From Pampus argenteus (taxonomy: Eukaryota; Chordata; Actinopteri; Scombriformes; Stromateidae), in the NCBI GenBank assembly GCA_036937835.1, contig CM072863.1, positions 3,223,501 through 3,287,500 of the forward strand: a DNA stretch of 64,000 nt, given 5' to 3'. How positions within the stretch are numbered: position 1 is the stretch's first letter; each line of letters begins with the position of its first letter. The position numbers and the translations under genes were made by a program. Of this stretch, positions 1-11,927 are shown one piece after another. The notes under the pieces were generated by a model. The model ran no database searches. It was given only the letters and a program-made list of their open reading frames with translations, and was not told where the DNA came from.

Positions 1-360
1 TCCAGCGAGTGTCGTTATCAGGACGTTAACGATAACACAGTTTAAAGGGCTGTATAACTTTTCCACTTGTTTCACCATTTCTACAAACTTTTCCATAAAT
101 CCACGACTCTGCAGACTCTGCAGGGTTGATTCAAGCAGTTGATTCAAGCAGTTGATTCAAGTTTATCTCATCTAATGTCATCATATGAGATATGTATTTC
201 TAAAAAGCTTTAAATATGTGAAATTACTGAAGGACTAAATGAGCGTCACGACAACAGAGTGAATTAATTAATGAGTGAAAGACAGTCAGTGGTGTAGAGG
301 TTGACCCGGATGCTGTCATGTGAGGACACGCGCTAACTGCCTCCAGCTGCCATCACATTC
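1..360. other. Unique-looking AT-rich DNA, no gene seen
   Basis: No open frame with exon-like borders and no recognisable family is visible here. There is a short 13-bp direct repeat (GTTGATTCAAGCA type) near 122-160. It leads directly into the TTTC tract. Confidence 0.5.
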
Positions 361-432
361 TCTCTGCTCTCTTCTTTCTTCTCTCTTCTTTCTTTCTTTC
401 TCTCTTCTCTCATTCTTTCTCTCTTCTCTCAT

Positions 433-471
<39 letters not shown>

Positions 472-475
472 CTCT

Positions 476-514
<39 letters not shown>

Positions 515-518
515 CTCT

Positions 519-549
<31 letters not shown>

Positions 550-553
550 CTCT

Positions 554-584
<31 letters not shown>

Positions 585-597
585 CTCTTTCTTTCTC

Positions 598-646
<49 letters not shown>

Positions 647-648
647 TC
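361..648. repeat. (TTTC)n / (TTTCTC) pyrimidine microsatellite
   Basis: About 290 bases of almost pure pyrimidine on the plus strand, built from TTTC tetranucleotides with CTCTC interruptions. The long Ser/Phe/Leu frame on plus and the Lys/Glu/Arg frame on minus are products of the repeat and are not taken as genes. A homopurine-homopyrimidine tract of this length could form triplex DNA; that is inference. Confidence 0.95.
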
Positions 649-840
649 ATTTCATTGCATTGTCCTCTTTCTAAGTGAATCAGTGTCTATTAACTCCATT
701 TCTATGATTCATTGAGTCTCACCCATCTTTCACACAGCTTTCAGAGACGTGTTCAGGCAACAACCTTACGGACGAGTCTGAAGCTCAATGAGACCTTTAT
801 TGTGTTTAACGGAGCTGTATCTGTGATGTTGATACGTATG

Positions 841-1144
841 TACAGTGTATAGTGTGTATAGTGTGTATAGTGTGTATAGTGTGTATAGTGTGTATAGTGT
901 GTATAGTGTGTATAGTGTATAGTGTGTATAGTGTGTATAGTGTGTATAGTGTGTATAGTGTGTATAGTGTGTATAGTGTATACAGTGTGTATAGTGTGTA
1001 TAGTGTGTATAGTGTGTATAGTGTATAGTGTGTATAGTGTATATAGTGAGTATAGTGTGTATAGTGTGTATAGTGTATAGTGTGTATAGTGTGTATAGTG
1101 TGTATAGTGTATAGTGTGTATAGTGTATATAGTGAGTATAGTGT
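841..1144. repeat. Minisatellite, 9-bp unit TATAGTGTG
   Basis: About 30 head-to-tail copies of TATAGTGTG with shorter variants (TATAGTG, TATATAGTGAG). It runs without a gap into the 7-bp array that follows, and the two unit types share the core ATAG. Confidence 0.95.
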
Positions 1145-2438
1145 GATAGATGATAGATGATAGTTGATAGTTGATAGATGATAGTTGCTAGTTGCTAGTT
1201 GATAGTTGCTAGATGATAGTTGATAGTTGATAGTTGATAGTTGATAGTTGATAGATGATAGTTGATAGTTGATAGTTGATAGTTGATAGATGATAGTTGA
1301 TAGTTGATAGTTGATAGATGATAGATGATAGTTGATAGTTGATAGATGATAGTTGATAGTTGATAGATGATAGTTGATAGATGATAGTTGATAGTTGATA
1401 GTTGATAGATGATAGTTGATAGTTGATAGTTGATAGTTGATAGATGATAGTTGATAGTTGATAGTTGATAGATGATAGATGATAGTTGATAGTTGATAGA
1501 TGATAGTTGATAGTTGATAGATGATAGTTGATAGATGATAGTTGATAGTTGATAGTTGATAGATGATAGATGATAGTTGATAGTTGATAGATGATAGTTG
1601 ATAGTTGATAGATGATAGTTGATAGATGATAGTTGATAGTTGATAGTTGATAGATGATAGTTGATAGTTGATAGTTGATAGATGATAGTTGATAGATGAT
1701 AGTTGATAGTTGATAGATGATAGTTGATAGATGATAGTTGATAGATGATAGATGATAGTTGATAGATGATAGTTGATAGATGATAGTTGATAGTTGATAG
1801 ATGATAGTTGATAGTTGATAGATGATAGTTGATAGATGATAGTTGATAGATGATAGTTGATAGTTGATAGATGATAGTTGATAGATGATAGTTGATAGTT
1901 GATAGATGATAGATGATAGTTGATAGTTGATAGATGATAGTTGATAGATGATAGTTGATAGATGATAGTTGATAGATGATAGTTGATAGTTGATAGTTGA
2001 TAGTTGATAGATGATAGTTGATAGTAGATAGTTGATAGTTGATAGTTGATAGATGATAGTTGATAGATGATAGTTGATAGATGATAGTTGATAGTTGATA
2101 GATGATAGTTGATAGTTGATAGATGATAGTTGATAGTTGATAGATGATAGTTGATAGATGATAGTTGATAGTTGATAGATGATAGTTGATAGTTGATAGT
2201 TGATAGATGATAGTTGATAGATGATAGTTGATAGTTGATAGATGATAGTTGATAGTTGATAGATGATAGTTGATAGATGATAGTTGATAGTTGATAGATG
2301 ATAGTTGATAGTTGATAGATGATAGTTGATAGTTGATAGATGATAGTTGATAAATGATAGTTGATAGTTGATAGTTGATAGTTAATAGTTGATAGTTGAT
2401 AGTTGATAGTTGATAGATGATAGTTGATAGTTGATAGT
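1145..2438. repeat. Minisatellite, 7-bp units GATAGTT and GATAGAT
   Basis: About 1.3 kb, roughly 185 units, made almost only of two 7-mers, GATAGTT and GATAGAT, in a non-random mix. A few others appear, such as GTTAATA and GATAAAT. Because 7 is not a multiple of 3 and no stop arises in two of the minus-strand frames, very long stop-free frames exist there. They read as Asn-Tyr-His/Gln-Leu-Ser-Thr/Ser-Ile repeats and are not considered genes. Confidence 0.97.
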
Positions 2439-2570
2439 TTGGTGTCCCGTGACGAACACTGTAACTCATCACACGGATCAAACGACATCTTTCAGTCATT
2501 CAGGAGGTTTAAATGATGATCTTCTGGTGTTAAAGGAAAATAGATCAACTCTATAGTGTCTGTAGCAGCA

Positions 2571-2571
2571 C

Positions 2572-2609
<38 letters not shown>

Positions 2610-2730
2610 ATTGTACTGTCGCTGTATAGAGTTTCAGACATTGAAGATGAGGATCATGTCTGAGTTGTTTAAGGGGTTAAAGGGGACTTGCTTGTCTTGG
2701 AGCTTGTTTCACTTCATGTCTGTGTCTTGA

Positions 2731-2765
<35 letters not shown>
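2571..2765. repeat. Two (TG)n microsatellites
   Basis: TG runs at about 2572-2607 and 2736-2765, separated by unique sequence. No exon borders adjoin them. Confidence 0.9.
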
Positions 2766-2768
<3 letters not shown>

Positions 2769-3227
2769 TGTACAGGGAGTGGCTCACATAAAGGCATCTT
2801 TAATTATCATGAATGTTATTAGTCACTTTTTAAATTGCTGTGATTGTCAGATCTGCATCTAACGCACGTCTGATGTTTTTAGTATTATGTATCCTTTCCT
2901 GTTTGTTTAGTGTTATATGTCATTACCAAAAGACTAAAAACCCAATATGCAGATACATATACTGTATATATATATCTGTGCACCAGTGGTGACGTCACAT
3001 TCACAGTGTTCCCCTGTGTGTTGGTTGTTCTGACGCATAATCCTTCTCCTGTCCAGACTGTTTATTCACTCGGAGCTGCATCATAAAGAGCTTAATAAAA
3101 TAATAAGGTTTGTTTTCCAGATCTCCAAGAGCACATGTGATCAATCCGTCATTGTGCTAAGTAAAGACTCAACACCTGCTGCAGTGGATTTACCAGAACA
3201 GAGACACACTAGAGAGAGCGATAAGAT

Positions 3228-3690
3228 AAATGCACAACATGGCCAAAAGTATATAGACACCGCGTGTTTGATATGGATGATTTAATATTTGAATGTGAAC
3301 TGTTATGGAGCCAGTAAAGGAGAAACGAGCCCTGCGTGACTTTAAATCAGTTACACAGTTGTTTATTTTAAATATATACCAGTGCAATATGGATTCATGT
3401 GCAACACCTTCACACCTGAGTTTATTTTTAAAGTCTGTTTATAGCTTCCGTACATCAATGTGCTTTTGTGCACAATAAAGTAAAAAAAACATTTTCCTAT
3501 TAATCTACTGCTAATAGTTTCAGGTTTTGGCTCCTGTCTGCAGAGATTTGCATCAGTCATTAAGACCTGATAAAACCTGGCTAACAGTCCCGGTTCAACC
3601 CAAACTGTGTCAGATGGGATTGAGGTCAGAGCTCTTTGCAGGCCAGTTAAATTCTTCCACAACTGGAGAAATAATGTCCTTACAGGGTCT
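3228..3690 (+). mobile_element. Decayed Tc1-like transposon/MITE fragment
   Basis: The segment opens with ATGGCCAAAAGTATATAGAC, close to the terminal motif that ends many fish Tc1-like elements. It later contains GGGATTGAGGTCAGAGCTCT followed by TTGCAGGCCAGTTAAATTCTTCCAC, which I recall as internal sequence of the same family. No intact transposase frame remains. Assignment is from memory of the consensus; the right boundary is approximate. Confidence 0.65.
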
Positions 3691-4949
3691 GTGGTGTTGA
3701 AACAGGAGACTTCACCTTTATATCACTGTATGATGTCATCAAGATGCGCCTTCAATCCAGGAAATACAGACCTGCAGTACATCAGCACATAAATCTGAAC
3801 AAAGATGTGGTAAAATAACATTAATCTGCATTGTTGACTGAAGCAGCAGGTTTTACTTTATATCACATGACCAGCTGCTGCCCTCTGCTGGTGGCTGGTG
3901 GGACTACACAATCAATGAAGGAGCAAGTCTGTGTTTCACTGATAAAAACATCCTCATCATGTCTGGATTAAACTCTTAAAATGTTGCTATGCAGCACAGG
4001 AACAAACAAGGAATACATCCACTCATCGAGCACTTTATTACATCACACATAACTTCAGAAATGTGATTAATACCGGTTCAGTGCATAATGATCAACAACA
4101 TGGCATTAACATACAATCACACACATTATTGACAGAACAAGAAGGATTGTAGTGATTAGATTTTGGGGAACAATGTTTACCTAAATTCATGTTGTTTTCC
4201 TCTGCTGTAAGATAAGTAAAAACTGCTCATTTATTCTCATTATCGCCCTTTTTATGCGTTTATATTTTTACTAATCTTGTGCAGAACTTCGTATCCTGTG
4301 ATATGAGTGAGTTACAGCTCGGAGCAGCGGAAATGACTTCCAGAGGTTGGATCATAATCAGTAGATGTGATCCCTCAGGTCATGAAATTACAGGTTATAG
4401 ATGAAAATATTCATATTACTCACTTGGCGCTGGATTAACTTGGCTACAGATAAACATCAATTACCAGTGTGGTTCCTTTTAAGTGCTTGTTAAGTGAACA
4501 ATGAATAAAGCTGCGTCTGTAGTGCAGCTTTAGTCAAAACCTCAAAAGGGAAAAAAAACCAAATGCTTTCTGCAAATTGGATGCACAGAAAGTCCTGAAG
4601 CGTTTCAATAGATAAATAATCAGGAATCATTTAAATCTCATCGAGAAAAAAACGTTAATGTTGGACAAAACAATTTCAAGATGTGATCCTGGATGTGATC
4701 CTGGGCTCTGGGAAATTGTGACATTTTCCACTATTTTTTTGACCTTTAATAAAGTAAATAATCCATTTATTAATTAACAAGTTATTTGATATAATTACCT
4801 GATGATATATGACATCAACGTGCTGGACTTCAGTTTAGACAATGATCATATTTGACAATTTAAAGATGTGATAATAGGACCAAACTGTCTCCAACCAGAG
4901 TCACTCTCAGCAGTAGACGATGAGCCCAAAATCAACACCTGTTAACCAG
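3691..4949. other. Intergenic DNA downstream of ccdc51
   Basis: AT-rich sequence with no supported exon on either strand. The 3' end of the minus-strand ccdc51 transcript probably lies near 4950, where TTTATT on plus (AATAAA on minus) is found about 90 bases beyond the stop codon. Confidence 0.5.
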
Positions 4950-4955
4950 TTTATT
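4950..4955 (-). terminator. Candidate poly(A) signal of ccdc51
   Basis: AATAAA on the minus strand, about 90 bases after the ccdc51 stop codon. It would give a short 3' UTR. Judged by position only. Confidence 0.5.
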
Positions 4956-5042
4956 AAAGAAACTGTTACTTCCAACCATGTACATGTTCTGATATCATTC
5001 ATGTAGATTATTAATGCAAAGAGCTGCATGTGAACATCTTGT

Positions 5043-7690
5043 CTAACCGGTTCCTCTGAGCAGCATGTAGACAGCGGAGATGGTGATGGCGCTGGCAGTG
5101 TACGTGAACACAGCGTTATAAAGAGTGTTTTTCCTGATTCCTTCTCCCAGCATCCTCTGGGTCTCGTCTAGACTCTGAACCACCACCTCAGACGCCCTCT
5201 GGTCCCTTCTGTCTGGTTCTTGTGGTCTCTCTGATTGCGGCTGACTGGTCCGTGTTTCTGTACGCGGTCTGGTCTCCAGCAGCTTTCTCACCACCGTCAG
5301 TTCGCTCTCTACCCGACCGAGTCCTTGCTCCAGCTGGCCCAGCTGTGGTGGGAGGGACTCCAGGAGCGACTCCGTCCTTTGGTTGGCGATGTGGACGTCG
5401 TTTAAGGCTGAAATAGGCACAACAGGTGAGTCTGAAGCAGGACTTCCCTTTTCCTGAAGGGAAACGTCCTTCAGAGTGAACCTGAGGCTGTCGATTAGCG
5501 TCCGGAGCTCGTCCTGCTGGGAGCGATGGTTCCCGGCCTGAACCTTGAGGGCGTCCTGCAGGCTCTCCGGACCTTTCTGGGCCTCCAGCAGCAGAGTCTT
5601 TAGCTCCTGCAGACAAGCGGAGTGAAGATGTATCAATCATTAATGCACACTGGTATCCAAGTGAAGTACTGATAATGATAAAATATACAGCACAACTTCA
5701 TAAGTTCATAAAGGGTAAAAGTATGTGTGATTTGTAGTGAATGAGGAAAGTAAACTCAAATTGTAAATTAATGCTAATTCATCATTTTTCTGGTTAACTT
5801 TGCCACAATTAATCGTTTATTCATTCATCAACCTTTCATTGCTTCTCAAATGTGAAGATTTCCTGCTCGTTACGATTTATTTCATCACTCTATGTTGAAT
5901 ATCTGGGTAAAACAAGATATTTGAAGATTAATCAATAATCACTTGTCACGACTCGTCACCCTTCCTCACCTGCAGGCGGACGCGGTTGACGTACGTTGAT
6001 CCCATGACCCCGATCAGGGCTCCGAGCACCGAGCCGATGATGGACCAGTTCTTGGTGCGTTCGGCTCTCGTCCTCTCCTTCTCGTGGCTCTCCCTGACGC
6101 CTGCTGAAAACAAGGCAAACTTCTCCCTCTCTGCACCCTCGGCGTTCTCGTAGGCTGTCCGGAGGCGACGCTCTTCCTGCATTCAGGAGCGGAGGCTTTA
6201 ATATCATTATCAACAAGGTCATCATAATTGTTTCTTGGTGGTAGTTAATGTGCTACTATAACTTTACATCTTGTTCTGCAGAATAAATATTCATCACTTC
6301 TTCTGACCTCAAACTATCTGGGTCTCATACACCATAATTATATAGTCATAAAGTCAAGTTTAGATAAATATACTTTATTAATCCCAAACTGGGAAATTAC
6401 AGTTTCTGTTTATGTTTTACTAAAAGATTTAAAGGGTTTCTTTTTAGCACACCGATATTTCTGTTTTTGTTTTGCGTGTATGTTCATATGTCATTCATGT
6501 CTCAGCTAACCTGCAGCAGTTTGTGCTCCATTGTTGCCAGCTCCAGGTAGTGAGCCTCCTCCCTGGACACTCTGTCCAGCCGGTCTCTGACCTCCTTCAG
6601 CCTGCCCTGCAGAGCCTCCAGGCTGCAGTGAGTCTCTCGTACCATCCCTCTGGCCACCATGAACGCTGCCTCAGCCTGGAAGAAACACACACACACACAC
6701 ACACACATCAGGATCTTTCTCAGTGTGTATCTCCATGACATGTTGGAGTTCATCTATAATTCAGGTCTGATTTCACTGACTCCTAAAATGAACACTCAAG
6801 TTGAAAACTACTGAAATAACTACTACTAGACCTGAAGACTTAAACTAACTGGCCGGTGCTTCATTTATTAAAAGAGAAATAAATCCTGTCTGAATTAGAG
6901 ACTTCCTTTATGATGGTTATGTTGCACAGTTTTTGTTGAAAGTGTTTGTTGAGGTGTTGATCCAACATAATAATGGCCATTTTGGTGCTGTTAAACTCTA
7001 TTGTGATACACTGTGATATGTTTCTCATATTTCATCTACCCCATTTATACCCGTGACAGTCAACTAAATATGGGGGTTGCAAGCTGAGGTGTTCTTACTG
7101 TCTGCTGACCTCAGTGACCTTGGTTTGAGCCACGCGGACCTCGTTGAGACCGACGAACTCCTCGTATCTCACCCACCATTTGTTGACTGTGGCAGTGGCA
7201 GCCTGAACTGACCACTGACCCCACTGCCGCCCCACCTCTCCTGCATGCTGGAGGAGGGAGAGGAGGAAAAGTGTTTAATGCTTTATTGTCTTTGTATCAG
7301 ATGTTTTTATTAGAAAATGAACACAGATTAATATGTCAGAACATGTTAACACTGGGATTTCCTGTACCTGTAAGGCAGCCAGGGTACGCTCCCTCACCAC
7401 CTTGATGCCTTCCTTCTCCTCAGGAGGGTCTGGGTTAGTGGGTGTGGGGAGACCAGGCTGGTGGTGAGCACTGTAGGCTCGGACCAGAGCGATTCTGCCG
7501 GGCAGAGATCCAGGCAGGAGAAGGCGGGATGAACAGCACGAGCCATGAGCCCAGACACAGATCTGAGCCCCTCTGTACCTGACACAGAAAATACACTGTT
7601 AATCCTCAGCATCAGTGCTGTACTGTGATGTAGAAGCAGCCGTAGAGCTCAGTGCTGTCCTGTTAGCTACATCTTACAGACGTACCTCAT
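5043..7690 (-). CDS. ccdc51: Coiled-coil protein 51, mitochondrial K+ channel (MITOK)
   Basis: Spliced model: complement(5043..5606, 5970..6176, 6511..6675, 7110..7247, 7368..7578, 7686..7690), 429 residues (human about 411). Every junction is GT-AG. The five-base first coding piece joins in frame to a 211-base exon, and all later exons are multiples of three. The start is the ATG at 7690, the first in-frame ATG; every frame upstream in that exon carries stops. Landmarks are RYEEFVGLNEVR, a heptad-like helical region (about 119-215), a transmembrane segment at about 217-236 (WSIIGSVLGALIGVMGSTYV), a second helical stretch, and a C-terminal membrane segment at about 404-425. Two membrane spans around coiled coil are the family hallmark. 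In mammals the protein is the pore subunit of an ATP-sensitive K+ channel of the inner mitochondrial membrane, paired with ABCB8. The N-terminus is rich in Arg and Ser, fitting a mitochondrial presequence. Head-to-head with tma7. Confidence 0.93.
5800..5942. repeat. Possible partial interspersed repeat in ccdc51 intron
   Basis: Within the last intron, AATTAATCGTTTATTCATTC and later TTCTCAAATGTGAAG resemble diverged, reversed pieces of the 'AACTAATCGATTAATC' percomorph repeat that is clearer at 7955-8250. Low certainty. Confidence 0.3.
6676..6708. repeat. (AC)n next to a ccdc51 3' splice site
   Basis: On the sense (minus) strand this is a UG run ending in TTTCTTCCAG directly before the exon 6511..6675. 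It is one of several splice sites in the window flanked by dinucleotide repeats. Confidence 0.85.
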
Positions 7691-7783
7691 TGAGAAAGGC
7701 AGAAAGTTTGTCAGAAGTCCAGCTTGGAAACCGTCAGAGCTTCACTTTCACTGCAGCTACGGATCTGATACTGGAACAGGCAC
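7686..7783 (-). other. ccdc51: ccdc51 exon with 5' UTR and start codon
   Basis: A 98-base segment bounded by TTCTCACAG (acceptor) and GTACGT (donor) on the minus strand. All three frames have stops except the last five bases, ATGAG, which begin the reading frame completed in the next exon. A further 5' exon may end at the donor near 8657 (GAAAACAG|gtatat). Confidence 0.7.
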
Positions 7784-7954
7784 CTGTGAGAACAACCGGA
7801 TATAAAACAATATTAGACGACTGATGAACTATTAACTGTACGTGTTTCCAGGTTCAAGACGTCTCATTGAGATCAGACGTGTGCTGTTGGGTCAGAGAGA
7901 TCAAATCTTTAAAAAAACACACATCTTCCAAGTCATTAATTAAACCATAACAAG

Positions 7955-8250
7955 TAAACTAGGGCTACAACTACCTATTTACACTATTGATTAATCTGTT
8001 AATCGATTTGTTGTTTGGTCTATAAAATTTCAAAAAAATTATGAAAAATTTACACAACCAACAGTCCACAACCCAAAGATATTCAGTTTACTATCACAGA
8101 CTAAAGAAACCAGAATATATTCACATTTGAGAAACTGGAATGAAAGAATTTGGACATTTTATTTCTTAAAGAATGAATACAAATGATTACTTGATTATCT
8201 AAATAGTTGTCGATTCATTTAATAGATGCCAACTGATCGATTAATCGTTT
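7955..8250 (+). repeat. Percomorph-type interspersed repeat (ATCGATTAATC family)
   Basis: Starts with CTAGGGCTACAACTA and ends near CTGATCGATTAATCG, with CCACAACCCAAAGATATTC and GAAACCAGAATATATTCACA inside. I recall this as an abundant non-autonomous repeat of spiny-rayed fishes. Related copies are at 23395-23640 and at the right edge from 63930. Confidence 0.7.
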
Positions 8251-8559
8251 TAATTTAAAAAAACAAAACAAAAAACATTTATGTTATTATGTATGTAAAT
8301 TCACATCTACATTTGCCCGTTTTCTAACCACATTCTTACTGCTACTAAATGTAAACCTGCTGCACTCATTCATTACATAAGTGACAGCATGACTTTCAAT
8401 ACACACAGTGAACCGTCCTCAATTTATCATAAAACCACTAACTTAATTATCACCCTTTTGACTTATACAATAAATCAATGACCAGACTGGAGAAAGATCA
8501 TGTTTACAGGCCCAAACGTCATTATTATAACTTCATAAATCACGTTTGCTCCTCCAAGG

Positions 8560-8820
8560 TTAGCTGACTGTCCGGTTCCGGTTGTCTCGGTCAACTACCG
8601 AGCTTTAAACTCTGCTTGTAACTCGTATAACAATGTGACAAAAATAATAAATATATACCTGTTTTCTTCAAGTTTGTCAAGAAATACATGTCACACTGGT
8701 GAAGTGTATTTGGGCTAACTAATAGTTAGCATCATGATGTCAACAGCCGGTGTTTCTGATGTGGTTGTGCTAACTAGTGGGTCCTCGCAGTGACGTAGTG
8801 GCAGCCGTTAAAAATACGTA
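8560..8820. promoter_or_regulatory. Likely ccdc51 promoter and first noncoding exon
   Basis: CCGGTTCCGGTTG at about 8572-8584 is, on the minus strand, an ETS-type CCGGAA site. A TGACGTA (CRE-like) motif lies near 8791. A donor-like GAAAACAG|gtatat on minus ends near 8657. Together they suggest a housekeeping promoter for ccdc51. Motif reading only. Confidence 0.35.
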
Positions 8821-9294
8821 GGTGTCCTCCTAAAAAGCCTTTTTAAAATTTCGCTTTAATCAATGTATTGTATGTAATTATATATATCTACGAAAAAACA
8901 TTTATATAAATTCAGCTCTAACGTCTCTTACAATGTGGGAAAGGTTGAATATAAGTGGGTTGTGACCAGATATTGATATTGACAGACTGTTGAACTTCAT
9001 TCAACGTGATATACTAAGATATTTTTAAAAAAGACTGATTTAGGAAACATGAGTTTATAAATGTGAATGCTTCTTTTTGGCGACACTATGTTTCTGAAGT
9101 GTGATTAAAAAAGGACAAGACGAATATATACACTGTTGAACATTCAATTTAAGAGAATTCAAGGCTTTAAGAAGGACACCTAAGTGTTCTGTTGTCGTCA
9201 CATCGAGGAAACACGTACTGAAAGTCACCGGTTAACACGGTCACTCGTTAATCCGAAACACCGGACGAGTTTCTATCAGGCATATATACGGACA

Positions 9295-9416
9295 TTCTGC
9301 TTCCGGGTTACAGGTCACTGGGGTCCTGACAGCGCGGATTAGATTCACACAGCCGGCGATACTCTGAACGAAACGCGTTCATTTATTACCTTCACACCGC
9401 TTTTACAACCTAAAAC
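9295..9416 (+). promoter_or_regulatory. Likely tma7 promoter and 5' UTR
   Basis: CTTCCGGGTT at about 9300-9309 is an ETS-type site, followed by GC-richer sequence and the tma7 ATG at 9417. Human TMA7 and CCDC51 are also divergently arranged. No TATA box is evident. Confidence 0.4.
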
Positions 9417-10701
9417 ATGTCCGGCAGAGAAGGTGAGACGTCCGCTGGTCGACTGGAAATGTTTGTCATCACGAGAAACGTTAAATAACGGCTGAAGAGC
9501 GCGAGCACCATTACGTCTTCTTCTTTCGCTAACAAAAAAACCGTCAATTCTTTCTCTGTATACAAATATGTTCACAAGGCAGAGCAGCAAATGTGTGATT
9601 GTCTGCGACATTCAGCTTTTTAAATGATCTTTCAAGCATCTAGGGATGTCAGTGATTTATCGGTTATCGATTACGTGCTGTTAATAACTTAACCCATTAA
9701 AAACTCTAGTAAGGGATAATGTAGAAGAAGATGTGCCGTGTATCTGTCGCGAAATGTCGTAACAGTTAAATATTTATTGGACAACGTTACGGTTATTTAC
9801 TGTTGGGGGGATGCAGCCATTTTAATGAAGAAACTGTTAATGACTAATCGATTTTGCATCCCTACAAGCAATAGAGCTATGTATTAATATAACAATCTGA
9901 AATATTAAATTTTTGTGCAAACTAAGATTGATTTTAATTTGAAACCAGTATGTGAGCTCTGTGTATATTTTTTAGGTCATGTACTACTATCCTATTTTCT
10001 TAATTTTTTGCAGCAGTGAGTTAATTTTTTTAATTTATTGTCCTCAGGAGGAAAAAAGAAACCGCTGAAGGCGCCCAAGAAACAGTCCAAGGAAATGGAT
10101 GATGTAAGTGTCACAAATATCATGTAAAATTAGATTCTGACATCATAATCATCAGTTTTATCTATTTTCTTAAGTAATTTGCCTGAAAAATGTCATAATC
10201 ATAATTTCCCAGAAGCCAACAGTTTCACCAAAAGCCAAAAACGGCAACGAGTTTAGAATAACGTTAAAGAGAGAAAAGCATTTTTTTTTTTAAGATTCTG
10301 AAAGCATCAAACGTAGATACTGAAGCGCATGTTACAGAAGAGGCATCATAGACAGTTGAAGGATTATAAAGTGTGTGTGTGTGTGTGTGTGTGTGTCTGC
10401 AGGATGACATGGCCTTCAAGCAGAAGCAAAAGGAGGATCAGAAAGCCATGGAGGCACTGAAGGCCAAAGCTTCAGGAAAAGGACCTCTAAGTAAGACTAG
10501 AAAAAAAACATTTATATGACCATAAAGGAAAATGTTTAAAGATACTCACATGATATATTTACACTACATGTTCTTTTAAATGATGGACCACTGGGATTAA
10601 ATAGATGTATAGATGGATTACAGACTTTCTTTTTCTTTTTTGTTTTCTTTTCTTTTTTTCCTGCAGGCAGCGGTGGCATCAAGAAATCTGGCAAAAAGTA
10701 A
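9417..10701 (+). CDS. tma7: Translation machinery-associated protein 7
   Basis: Spliced model: join(9417..9432, 10048..10103, 10403..10490, 10667..10701), 64 residues, the same length as human TMA7. The start MSGREGGKKKPLK and end GGIKKSGKK match the family throughout. The protein is tiny, lysine-rich and highly charged, with no membrane or enzymatic motif. The family was found by co-purification with ribosomes in yeast and is thought to help translation in the cytoplasm. All introns are GT-AG with consistent phases (1, 0, 1). The third exon's acceptor is preceded by a TG run. Divergent from ccdc51. Confidence 0.96.
10372..10397 (+). repeat. (GT)n before tma7 exon 3
   Basis: A GT run ends five bases before the TCTGCAG acceptor and takes the place of most of the pyrimidine tract. 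Confidence 0.85.
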
Positions 10702-11039
10702 AATTCCTGCATCTGAGATGTCTGTATGTTCGCCGAAAGACTCCAGTCTGTTTTTGCTCCTTTTTAAACACAAATCCATCAAACTCAAAACAACATATCT
10801 GTTGCCAGTCAGTTCACACATCATAGCTCCCTGCAGGCATGTAATATGAGGTGTTGTCACTCGTAGTCATACACACTGACCAAAATCTTCAAATCCAGTT
10901 TAGAAATGAAGGTCTTTAGAGATGGATAAAAAAAAAACGAATCCGGATCTGTGTTTTGTTTTCATGTGAAACTTTAAATATCAGAAACGCATCACCCCAA
11001 GTACCTTTTTGTTTTGTTTTATTGTAAAGAGGGAGATAC

Positions 11040-11045
11040 AATAAA
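11040..11045 (+). terminator. Poly(A) signal of tma7
   Basis: AATAAA followed by a T-rich and GTGTTG-containing segment (11046-11066), about 340 bases after the tma7 stop. Confidence 0.75.
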
Positions 11046-11069
11046 GTTTTTGTAATTACTGCGTGTTGA

Positions 11070-11927
11070 GTTAATTCTTAGTACGGATGAAGCTGTGTGA
11101 ATCTAACAAAACAGGAACCTACTTATAAATCCATAAACATAGAAAAATATTGTTCTGAAATAACTCATAACTATTTACATATTTCCTTTTGTTGCTGTTA
11201 CAGTTTTTTCTGAATCAAAACATGGCAGCTCGTCGGCTGCATGAGTAACAGTGTGACGCAGTATCAGTCCAATCTACTTTATTTATATAGAACAATACAA
11301 TAGAACACAATGAATAAGAATATAGAAACACAACAAAACATCAAGTAGATAAAAGAAGTTAGAAAAACAATAAAAATAAAATGAATAAAAAATAGACAAA
11401 AATAAGTACGTAAATAACAAAAAGCATGTATGCACATAAAATCAACCATCTACATGGTGTTAAAAGCAGTAGAAGAAATCTTTTCATCCAGGTGGTTCGA
11501 AGAGGGTTTGAGCATCTTAAAAATGATTTCTGGGTTTGTTTGTTTGTTTGTTTGTTTGTTTGTTTTCTAAAGTGTGTTGGGGTTAATTCAACTTTATGTT
11601 TTAATTTCTGGAGGCTGTTGTTAAATGACACAGTGAATAATAACATCATCATTGAAGTATTTTGGTTTAGTTTTTTTATTTGTTTACATATTAATCTAAA
11701 TCCACTAAAACCAACAAAACAAAACAATTCAGTCAAAACACAAAATTGAAAAAGTGTCTCCGTCAGTTCATGTCGGTGAGCCGACGTGAGGACGGAGGCT
11801 GAGGTAACGTGTGGACGGCGGCGTCTCCGTTTGTTCATGAAGTCAAAGATCAGCAGCAGATTCGCTGTGATGCTCCAGTTGATCGAGACGAGCCGAGTTT
11901 AAACTCTTTATTTATTTATTTATTTAT
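11070..11927. other. Intergenic DNA between tma7 and the DNase gene
   Basis: No supported gene. It contains a (TTTG)n run at about 11534-11562. Open frames on both strands here are AT-rich and lack exon borders. The two flanking genes converge. Confidence 0.5.
11905..11927 (-). terminator. Poly(A) signal cluster of the DNase gene
   Basis: On the minus strand the TAA stop runs straight into repeated AATAAATAAA units, so the poly(A) signal begins within a few bases of the stop codon. The 3' UTR would be extremely short. Confidence 0.55.

Noticed and set aside
320..715. Ser/Phe/Leu-rich and Lys/Glu/Arg-rich frames in the TTTC tract
   Set aside because: Pure microsatellite translation.
806..2499. 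Stop-free minus-strand frames of 560 and 434 codons
   Set aside because: They come from 7- and 9-base tandem repeats. Two overlapping frames are open at once, with the same 7-residue repeat in each; no coding constraint is visible.
3363..3662. Minus-strand 99-codon frame
   Set aside because: It lies in the decayed Tc1-like fragment and shows no intact transposase motif.
11359..11838. 159-codon minus-strand frame with Arg-rich start
   Set aside because: AT-rich, no domain, no splice or poly(A) context. It was considered as a DNase last exon, but the phase-matched exon 11928..11965 is better.
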